The translations under genes were made by a program, and so were the position numbers. From assembly GCA_012729395.1 (NCBI GenBank), contig JAAYDF010000155.1, positions 1 through 64,000 on the forward strand: DNA of 64,000 bases, in the 5' to 3' direction. Shown here piece after piece: positions 20,351 through 29,100 of this stretch. The notes beneath the pieces are model-generated. The model was not told the DNA's origin and made no database searches. It saw only the letters and a program-made list of their open reading frames with translations. Position 1 is the first letter of the stretch. Every line of letters starts with the position of its first letter. The stretch comes from Phycisphaerae bacterium. Lineage in GTDB: Bacteria > Planctomycetota > Phycisphaerae > UBA1845 > PWPN01.

Positions 20351-21802
20351 ATGCCCAAGGATGTATTCATCACCGAGGACTTCCTGCTGGAGACTGAAGC
20401 GGCCAAGCGACTGTACCATGAGTTCGCCCGCGACCTGCCGATCATCGATTACCACTGCCACCTGCCGCCCGACCAAGTGGCCCGCGACCATCGCTTCCGC
20501 AACCTCGCCGAGATCTGGCTGGGCGGCGACCACTACAAGTGGCGGGCCATGCGCACCAACGGCGTGCCCGAACGCTACTGCACAGGCGACGCTCCGGACT
20601 ACGAGAAGTTCGCCAAATGGGCTGAAACCGTGCCCCGCCTGCTGCGCAACCCGCTCTACCACTGGACGCACCTGGAGCTCAAGCGGCCGTTCGGCATCTC
20701 CGACCGCCTGCTCAACCCGCAGACCGCCCGTAGCATCTGGGACGAATGCAACGCCAAACTCCAGCAGCCCGACTTTTCCGCCCGCGGCATCATGCGGCAA
20801 ATGAACGTCGTCCTGGTCTGCACCACCGACGATCCGACCGACTCGCTCGAACACCACCAGGCCGTCGCCGGAGATGCATCCTTCGGCATCCGCATGTTGC
20901 CCACCTGGCGGCCGGACAAGGGCATGGCCGTCGAGGACGTGCCCGCCTTCAACGCCTGGTTGGACCGGCTGGCCCAGGCCGCCGACGTGGACATCCGCGA
21001 CTTCGCCGGCTACCTCGACGCCCTCCGCCGCCGACACGATTTCTTCCACGCCTGCGGCTGCCGGCTGTCCGACCACGGCCTCGACACCGCCTATGCCGAC
21101 AACTACACCGCTACCGAGATCGACGCCATCTTCAAGAAGCTACGGACCCGCGCCGCCGTCAGTCCGGTCGAGGCCCGTCAGTTCAAGTCCGCGATGCTCT
21201 ACGAATTCGGCATCATGGACCACGCGAAAAACTGGACGCAGCAGTTCCACATCGGGCCCATGCGCAACTGCAACAGCCGTCTCTTCGCCCGCTTGGGCCC
21301 GGACACCGGCTTCGACTCCATCGGCGACCTCGAGATCGCGAGCCCGCTCGCCCGAATGCTCGACCGCCTCGACCGCACCGACCAGCTTGCCCGCACCATC
21401 CTGTACAATCTCAACCCCCGCGACAATGCCGTGCTGGCCACCATGATCGGCAACTTCCAGGACGGCACCCTGCCCGGCAAGCTCCAGTTCGGCAGCGCTT
21501 GGTGGTTCCTCGACCAGCTCGACGGCATGACTCAACAGATCGAGACCCTCTCGCAGATGGGCCTGCTCAGCCGCTTTGTCGGCATGCTCACCGACAGCCG
21601 CTCGTTCCTCAGCTACACCCGCCACGAGTACTTCCGCCGGCTTCTGTGCAACATCCTGGGCGGCGACATGACCCGCGGCCTGGTGCCCCACGACCTCGCC
21701 CTCGTCGGCGGCATGGTCGCCGACATCTGCTACCACAACGCGGCTAGCTACCTCGGCTTCAAGCTCCCTGCCCCGGGCGGCCCGCGCAAACCATTATCAT
21801 GA
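20351..21802 (+). CDS. uxaC: Glucuronate isomerase
   Basis: DFLLETEAAKRLYHEFARDLPIIDYHCHLPPDQVARDHRF, IWLGGDHYKWRAMRTNGV, LTDSRSFLSYTRHEYFRRLLCNILG. Confidence 0.97.
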   Translation: MPKDVFITEDFLLETEAAKRLYHEFARDLPIIDYHCHLPPDQVARDHRFRNLAEIWLGGDHYKWRAMRTNGVPERYCTGDAPDYEKFAKWAETVPRLLRNPLYHWTHLELKRPFGISDRLLNPQTARSIWDECNAKLQQPDFSARGIMRQMNVVLVCTTDDPTDSLEHHQAVAGDASFGIRMLPTWRPDKGMAVEDVPAFNAWLDRLAQAADVDIRDFAGYLDALRRRHDFFHACGCRLSDHGLDTAYADNYTATEIDAIFKKLRTRAAVSPVEARQFKSAMLYEFGIMDHAKNWTQQFHIGPMRNCNSRLFARLGPDTGFDSIGDLEIASPLARMLDRLDRTDQLARTILYNLNPRDNAVLATMIGNFQDGTLPGKLQFGSAWWFLDQLDGMTQQIETLSQMGLLSRFVGMLTDSRSFLSYTRHEYFRRLLCNILGGDMTRGLVPHDLALVGGMVADICYHNAASYLGFKLPAPGGPRKPLS

Positions 21803-21950
21803 ATGAACATACAACGCGAGCCACCCCCTTCCCGCCTCCGCGGCTCCGTGTCCCAACCAACCTGTTGGTATCGGGGCGTGTCTATTGCTAAGGTACGGCA
21901 TGTGCCGTGCACTGGATGCTGTCCGCCGCTCGAATAGAAGGAGCCATGCC

Positions 21951-24011
21951 ATGATGACCCAAGGCAGGCCCTGCCACATGGTGGCCTATCTGTGCGTTAC
22001 AGTGTTACTGATGGCAGCCGCGGACGCCGCGCTGGCCCAGTCACGCGCGCGAAGGTCCTCCGCACGATCGAGTCCTTCACGAAGCGTTGCTTCTTCGCCG
22101 AGGGCTCGCAGCACGCCGAGTCGGTCGAGCGGCTCGCTTTTCGGTCGGTCGAGCGGCTCGCTTTCTAGTAGGTCGAGCGGTTCGCTTTTCAATCGGTCAA
22201 GCGGTTCGCTTTCCAGTAGGTCGAGCGGTTCGCCAAGCCGAATCACCGCACCCAGCCGCGGTTCCACCAGCTCGACCCGATCTTCGCCATCCATCATCAG
22301 TTCGCTGCGGTCGGCGCCCTCGTCATCGATGCGGTCCGCACCGTCGGTATCCTCATCTCGTCCACGGGTTTCACGGCCGTCGCCCTTGCCCAGCGCAACG
22401 AGTCGCTCGATTCCCCAGGCGACACCGTCGCGAACCATCACTCAGTCACCTACGATCAGCCGGCCTCAACCGACCGCGATCCCGAGCCGATCGAGCGCGT
22501 CTACGCGAACTCCCACGACTATCACCCGCGACGCACGGCCCAGTGTCACCCGGCCCACGAGCCCGACCTCGGCCTCACCGACCGCTCGGGTGCAGCCCTC
22601 GCTGCCCAGTCGTTCCACGGTGACTCGCGTTCAACCGACCCCGCGAACCGTTACCCGGCAAGCACAACCTGGCGCCCAGCCATCGGCCGCGTCCCGGACG
22701 CCGGGACGATCCGTGCAGACCGAGGGTCGGCCGAGACAGACGGCGGTATCACCCACCGCCCGGGCGACAACGCCCTACCGTCTGCCTCAAACCGCGGCTC
22801 CGACCGCCCGTTCTTCACCACAACCCTTGAGCACGCAACGACAATCGGGGGGCGACATGCGCGGCCGGCCGGGCAGCTCGATCGTGACGCCCCACTCGGA
22901 GCGGACGGGTGGACGAGGCCTGATGCCTACGACGCTGGGCAGGCCCCCGCTGCGGTTCTTCGGCCCGCCGCCGATCCGACCAACGTTCGTTCGACCCGAT
23001 TGCCCGCCACCCCCGCATTACCGGCACCATTCGCATCACCGGACATCGTTCTCCTTCGGGTTCGGGTTCTACAGCTACTGCGTAGCCCCGCCGCCGGTGT
23101 ATCCGGTTTATTACCCGGTCTACGCGCCACCGATGGTGGTCACCAGTCCGGTCTATGTGCCGCAGCCAGTGGTGGTGGAGACGCCGGTCTACGCGGCCCC
23201 GCAAACGGTCTACTACGATCAACCCGGGTACTATGAGCAGTCAGTGGTGACCGCTCCGCAGCAGCAGTATGCGAGCCCGGACCAGTACGTAGCCCCACCA
23301 CAGGGGGTGACGCTGCCGCAGACTCCGACCCCGGAGGCGCCTCCCATCGCCATGCCGGAGCCGCCGGTGTCTGAGGCGGCACCCGCTCCGACACCGTTAC
23401 TGGAGGCGCCGTTGCCGGAGACACCGCAGGCTCTGCCGGCCGAGGAACCCCAGGCGCCCCGCCTGAGCACAGAGGAGCTTGAACGCTTGGTCGTGGGCGG
23501 CACGACGCAGTTCCGCGAGGGTAAGTACGACGAGGCGGCAACCAACTTCCTCCAGATCATCAACGAGGACGGGAACAACGTCGACGCCCAGCTCGCCTAC
23601 GCGGTTTCGCGATTCGCCACGGGTGATTACCAATCGTCGGCGATGGCCATTCGCCGGGGGGTCACCTTGTTCCCCGAGGTGGTGAACTCGCTGTTCGACC
23701 TGCGAGGCAACTACGGCGAGCAGGAGGACTTCGTCAAGCACCTGCGCTCGCTTGAGCAGTGGCTGGGCGAGCACAACGACGACTCGGACGCCGCGTTGGT
23801 GCTGGCGTTTGTCTACCACTTCACCGGTCAGCGCGAGCCGGCGGCCGAGCTGTTCAAGCAGATCAAGGCCCAGGCCGGCGAGGACGACCAGAAATTGGCG
23901 GAAGTGTTCATTAACGCCAAGTCGATCGAGCAGATTGAGGCCGAGGCCGCCAAGCAAAGCCCGGCCGTTGAGCCCGAATCCGTGCCGACCACACAGCCGG
24001 CCGTGAAGTGA
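21951..24011 (+). CDS. Secreted Ser/Arg- and Pro/Tyr-rich low-complexity protein with C-terminal TPR-like region
   Basis: Signal peptide; (SSGSLxxR)n repeats; VYPVYYPVYAPPMVV tract; C-terminal helical repeats TTQFREGKYDEAATNFLQIINEDGNNVDAQLAYAVSRFATGDY. Confidence 0.8.
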   Translation: MMTQGRPCHMVAYLCVTVLLMAAADAALAQSRARRSSARSSPSRSVASSPRARSTPSRSSGSLFGRSSGSLSSRSSGSLFNRSSGSLSSRSSGSPSRITAPSRGSTSSTRSSPSIISSLRSAPSSSMRSAPSVSSSRPRVSRPSPLPSATSRSIPQATPSRTITQSPTISRPQPTAIPSRSSASTRTPTTITRDARPSVTRPTSPTSASPTARVQPSLPSRSTVTRVQPTPRTVTRQAQPGAQPSAASRTPGRSVQTEGRPRQTAVSPTARATTPYRLPQTAAPTARSSPQPLSTQRQSGGDMRGRPGSSIVTPHSERTGGRGLMPTTLGRPPLRFFGPPPIRPTFVRPDCPPPPHYRHHSHHRTSFSFGFGFYSYCVAPPPVYPVYYPVYAPPMVVTSPVYVPQPVVVETPVYAAPQTVYYDQPGYYEQSVVTAPQQQYASPDQYVAPPQGVTLPQTPTPEAPPIAMPEPPVSEAAPAPTPLLEAPLPETPQALPAEEPQAPRLSTEELERLVVGGTTQFREGKYDEAATNFLQIINEDGNNVDAQLAYAVSRFATGDYQSSAMAIRRGVTLFPEVVNSLFDLRGNYGEQEDFVKHLRSLEQWLGEHNDDSDAALVLAFVYHFTGQREPAAELFKQIKAQAGEDDQKLAEVFINAKSIEQIEAEAAKQSPAVEPESVPTTQPAVK
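22122..22234 (+). repeat. 24-bp tandem coding repeat (SSGSLxxR), alternating as 48-bp higher-order units
   Basis: Units encode FG, SS, FN, SS, P in alternation; direct reading. Confidence 0.85.
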
Positions 24012-24220
24012 GAGTCCTCTCGGTTGCCCGCCGCAACCACGGGGACGTTGGAGAACGACAACGCAAAATGAGAAAGCCGTGCTTCCCATGTGTGTCGGGA
24101 CAGCTCGCCCTGTGGCGAATTGCCGCGACGCGTAGGGGAAGGCGGCTTTTCTCGTTTCCTCGCCCTGCGTCTATGCTTGCCGCATGCCATACAGCAAACA
24201 CACTTTGAAGGAGTCTGAAG

Positions 24221-25636
24221 ATGCCGCAGTGGGCTTGCCGCCGAGAAAATGATGGTTTGCACCGCGGCATGCTTGCCGCCTTGCTGGCCGTCGCCTTTCT
24301 GTTCGCTCCGGTCACGCTGGCCGATGAGACAACCAAACCGGAGGATAGCGGCGCCCCGCCCGCGGTGACGGAAAGCAAGCTGTACAGGCCTACCCGGATG
24401 CCGGACCGCATCGTGCTGACCTGGGAGGATGACCCCACCACGACACAGGCGGTCACTTGGCGTACGTCGACTGAAGTCGAGGCGGGCTTTGCCGAGATCG
24501 CCCCGGCCGCGAAGGGCGGCTACGCGAAGGAGACCAAGCGAATCGGCTTCGACAAGCATCTCCAGAGGATCGCAGCCGAGACGACCTTCTTCAAGACCAA
24601 CCTGCATGACTGCCATATCCACGTCGCGAGATTCACGGGACTGCAGCCGGAGACGCGATACGCCTACCGCGTCGGGGACGGCACGAACTGGAGCGAGTGG
24701 TTCCAGTTCCAAACCGCCAGCACCCGCCCCAGGCGGTTTTCGTTCATCTACTTCGGCGATTCGCAGAACCATCTCCGGCCGATGTGGCCCTGGGTGGTTC
24801 GCGAGGCGATGCGAACCGCCCCGCAGGCGGCCTTCACCCTGCACGGCGGCGATCTCACCAGCGGGCGTGGCAACGACGAGGAATGGGGCGACTGGCATTA
24901 CAGCATGAGCTGGGTCAATGCCATGGTGCCCTTTGTCGGCACGCCGGGAAACCACGATTACATGTCCCGCAAGGAGAGCGACGATACCAAGGTCCGCTTC
25001 CCGGAGCCGCACTGGCGAGCCCAGTTCACGCTGCCGCAAAACGGACCTGAGGGCCTCGAAGAGACCGCGTACTACCTGGACTATCAGGGCACACGGATCA
25101 TCTCGCTTGATTCCAGCGACAAGCTGGAAGCCCAGGTTCCCTGGCTCGAGCGAGTGCTGGCGGAGAACCCGAACGCCTGGACGATCATCACCTTCCATCA
25201 TCCGGTGTTCGCGACCGCACAGGGGCGAAAGAGCGCAACGCGAACGTTATGGAAACCGGTCCTCGATCGGCACAACGTGGACATGGTGCTCACCGGCCAC
25301 GACCACGCCTACAGCCGAACGGGGCTGGTCTCCGGCGAGGATGCCGACGGCGCAAACCGTCGCGGCACCATCTACGTGGTCTCGTTCAGCGGCCCGAAGC
25401 CTTACCGGATCGGCCCTGCCGACGGGGAGCCCCGCGAGCAGTTCGTTCGCCTGGGCGAAGACCTGCAGCTCTTTCAGGTCATCTCGATCGACGGGGCGGT
25501 GCTGCGTTATGAATCGAGAACCGCGGCGGGCGAACTCTACGACATCTTCGAGATCAGGAAGCATCCCGACGGCACCAAGGAACTGCTCGACCCCGGCCGC
25601 GAAATGCCCAACCGCCTGCGTGCGAAAACCAAGTAG
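24221..25636 (+). CDS. Secreted purple-acid-phosphatase-like metallophosphoesterase with N-terminal FN3-like domain
   Basis: YFGDSQNH, HGGDLTSGRGNDEEW, VGTPGNHDY, ITFHHPVF, MVLTGHDHAYSRT. Confidence 0.9.
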   Translation: MPQWACRRENDGLHRGMLAALLAVAFLFAPVTLADETTKPEDSGAPPAVTESKLYRPTRMPDRIVLTWEDDPTTTQAVTWRTSTEVEAGFAEIAPAAKGGYAKETKRIGFDKHLQRIAAETTFFKTNLHDCHIHVARFTGLQPETRYAYRVGDGTNWSEWFQFQTASTRPRRFSFIYFGDSQNHLRPMWPWVVREAMRTAPQAAFTLHGGDLTSGRGNDEEWGDWHYSMSWVNAMVPFVGTPGNHDYMSRKESDDTKVRFPEPHWRAQFTLPQNGPEGLEETAYYLDYQGTRIISLDSSDKLEAQVPWLERVLAENPNAWTIITFHHPVFATAQGRKSATRTLWKPVLDRHNVDMVLTGHDHAYSRTGLVSGEDADGANRRGTIYVVSFSGPKPYRIGPADGEPREQFVRLGEDLQLFQVISIDGAVLRYESRTAAGELYDIFEIRKHPDGTKELLDPGREMPNRLRAKTK

Positions 25637-25646
25637 GGCCACAGTA

Positions 25647-25790
25647 GAGCAGTTCACGCGATAGCGTAGCGGTCGCCGCCTCTAGCGACCGGCGAACTCG
25701 CAAAGAACACGCCGGTCGCCACGGGGGGCGACCGCTACAATGGGTCGCGAAGCGATCTGGAGCAGTTCACGCAGTAGCGTAGCGGTCGCC
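25647..25790. repeat. Intergenic repeat block: two direct 31-nt copies plus an inverted GGCGACCGCTAC
   Basis: 25647-25677 and 25760-25790 (2 mismatches); 25727-25738 is the reverse complement of GTAGCGGTCGCC in both. Confidence 0.75.
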
Positions 25791-25985
25791 CCCTGCCGCG
25801 ACCGGTGCCACGCCATCGTGTCAAATATGCCAACGCCAAGTTCGGCAGACTCCGACAAGATTGGATATGACCTCTCCGCCTATCGCGCGGTCGAGCAGGT
25901 CATGTATGAAGCGGGGAAGGCGTTGGGGTGATCTCTGGAGAACCATCGGCAATGGCAGCCCGCAATGGGCTGGAATGCGGACGGA

Positions 25986-26116
25986 CACGTCGCTGACGCT
26001 CCCCAACCCGGCGCTTGCGCTTCGGGCTCGTTGTCTGGATCCGCAACCCGGCGCTGGCGCCTCGGGCTCGCTATTGCCCTTCGTTCTCCGGCGTTTGCGT
26101 TGAGGCTCGTTGGTGC
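25986..26116. repeat. Intergenic repeat array (CCCGGCGCTTGCGCTTCGGGCTCGTTG-type units)
   Basis: 25986-26032 matches 52662-52708 at about 42/47; second unit follows at about 26043-26069 and a degenerate third. Confidence 0.75.
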
Positions 26117-26174
26117 GCTGCGCCCTGGGCTGGTAGAACGACACCGTTGGGGTCAATCTGCACCGAGGTATCGC

Positions 26175-29100
26175 CTACGGGTACCAGGGGCCGCACTGGG
26201 GGTTGGCGGAGATACCTTGGCCGGTAAGGCACTGGCGAAGGTACCAGAGGTCGTTGGCGTCCACGTCACCGTCGCGATCGAGGTCGGCACCGCGGCAGAG
26301 GGGGTTGTCCGCCGGGGGCGCTATCGAACCGCTCAGGCAAGCCTGGAAAAGGCCGAAGTCGTCAAGATCCACGTCGCCGTCGAGGTCGAAGTCCCCGTAG
26401 ACTAACTCGCAGACATCGGGGATGCCGTCACCGTCGACGTCGGCCTCGCACTCGTCGGGGAAACGGTTGCGGTCGCAGTCGGTGCTCTGGCCGCAGCCCG
26501 GCACATCGCACGGACCGCCGGGCGAGCCGCAATCGACGTCACAGTCGTCCGGCACGCCGTTGTCGTTGCAGTCGGGGTAGTACTCATGAGCTCCGATATC
26601 CACTACGGGCGGCGAGCCCGGGCCGGTATCGGGCACGGCCGGCGCATCCACTACCCGGTAGTGGGATCCGAGGTCGAGGGGCAGAAGCTCGGAGCGATGA
26701 TCGTCGTGATCGATATCCCAGGTGTCCCGAGGCAAGGCTGTGGTCAGGCCGGCGTCAATGGCCGGCGAGCTGCCCAGCAATCGAAGGTCGCCGAGGTCGT
26801 CGTTGCCGCCCGCGCCCCAACCATCGCCGCCGTCGTCGGGTGAACGAATGAATCGCGGCGGAAGGTCGGTGTTGTCCGTGCCGGGCCAGACCCAGCCGTC
26901 GCCGGGCAGTCCGTCCTGAATGCAGGAGTAGCTGACGCGGGGAAGCGATTCGACGTCGGTGATCTGGCCGGCCGGGCCGATGCTGGCAAAGTCGGTATTG
27001 CCCCAGACGATGCAGTTGATTAGCGAGGGCTCGCTGGTGTGGTTGTAGATGCCGCCGCCCGTTTCGGCGTGATTGCCGGCCAAGGTGCAGTTGACCAGTT
27101 CGGCGTTGGCGTGGAGGGAGTTGTGGATCGCACCGCCGGCGACGGCCCGGTTGCCGACGAAGCCGCAATTGGCGAGAGTCGGGCGGGTGTACTCTTCGTG
27201 CATGGCCGCCCCACCGTGACGGCCGGCCGTGTTGAGCTCGAACGCGCAGTTCAGGAAAGCCGGATGGCTGTACTGCGTGGCGTAGACAGCTCCGCCGTCG
27301 AGGGCGGCATGGTTATCGACGAATCGACAGCGGATGAGCACTGGGTTGGCGAAACGGATATGCAGACCCGCGCCGCGATCGTGGGGCGAGGGACCGTCGG
27401 CCCGCCCGCCGGTGATAGTGAAGCCGTCGAGCACGGCGTTGTGGCCCGATGCGATGGCCGTCACCACGTGGAAGCTGTTATCCAGCCAGCGACCTGGGTC
27501 GGCGGTGTGGTCATTGGCGGCCAGGTCGCCGGCGAGGACCGTCGCATGCAGTTGCGGGTTACGTTGCCAAAGCTCGGTCTCACCGCCCGCAAACCCCCCG
27601 TAGATGGATAAGCCTCCTGGCAGCTCGAACGCGGCCACGCGGTCGCCGGTGCCGCGGTCGGGGCGGTAGGTGCCTGCCGCTACCCAGATCGCGGGCACAT
27701 AGCGTTGTCGGGCGGCGTCCAGGGCATCCTGCAGGTCCGCGTGGGCATCCTGCCAGCTTGAGCCGTCGTTGTTTCCGGTTGCGTCGGCATCGACGAAGAC
27801 CGGCGGCGGCGGAGTGCACGCGTCACCGATACCGTCGCCGTTGCTGTTGGCCTGGTCGGGGTTGGGAGTATAAGGGCAGTTGTCGTCGCAGTGGACCGTT
27901 TGACCGCCGGTGCACGGCTTGTTCCAGCGGACACTGTCGCCGTTGCCGTCGTCGAGTATCCCGTCGTCGTCGATATCCAAATCGCACGCGTCGATGGCGC
28001 CGTCCCCGTCGGTATCCGACTCGCAGTGGTCGGGGATGCCGTTTTCGTTGCAGTCTTCGCTCGAACCATCGGCGATCTGGCAGGCATCAGGGATGCCGTT
28101 GCCGTCGCACTCGTTGCGGCCGAGGATCGCCAACCCAACGGGAGCGGCATTGCCGGGCAGGGTGACAAAGACGGGCTGCGGACCGGGCGTGCTCGGGTCG
28201 CGATCCGCGGGCGCGCCGGTCTGTGCGTTGAAGTCGAGAACCTGGCCGGTGCGTTTGCTGAGCACGGCGAGGCTGCCAGTGATGTTGTAGCGAAGTCTGC
28301 CGGGGCCGGATAGCCCCGCGCTGCCGGCGGGGATGAACGGCCCGCGGTACTGCCCCTCTTTGTCAAAGGCCAGGACGGCGTCAGTGTGATAACTGCTGAC
28401 CAGGAGATAGCCGCGTGAATCCATCATCAGCCCGGCGGGGCCGCTGAGGCCGTGCCCCTCGGCGGCGATACCCAACAGCTCGCCGGTCTTGATGTCGTAC
28501 TTGAGCACTTGGTCGGTGTCCCAACTCGCGACGTAGAGCGTATCGTAGGTGGCATACATGGCGACCGGTCCGCTCAGGCCGCCACTGCCCGGCTCCACCA
28601 GTTCACGAAGTATACGACCAGTATCGGCGTCGAGTTCGACAACGCTGTGTCGCGTCCCGCTGGCGACCAACAGCGTGGCGGTATCACGCACCAACAGAGC
28701 GGTTGGATGGTCGATGGCCGGGTCGGCGTACTCGCGGCTCAGGCTGCCCAGCGGGGCCGCGTACCTCAGGACGCGATTGGACCCGACGCACGCCAGGTAG
28801 ACGTTTCGCCGGGAGTCGATGACCATGTCCACCGGCTGCACCACACCCGGCGTGCCCGAGGGCAGGAACTCGCCGATCAACGCGCCGCTGGAAGTATAAG
28901 CCAGCACCTGCGAGCTGTCCTCGCCCGCGATGAACACCCGCGGTTGCCAGACCACCTCGCAGACGTCGAGCACGGCGTTATGGTTGCAGTCGAAATCGGT
29001 GCCGGCCACAATATCGCACCCGTCGGGAAGGCCGTTCATGTTGCAGTCGCGAAAATGGGAGGATTCGTAGGCGCCCAAATCCACGCGGCAATGCCTTATC

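Noticed and set aside
21986-22441. 151-aa minus-strand ORF with LDLLESEPLDR repeats
   Set aside because: Reverse translation of the SSGSLxxR coding repeat.
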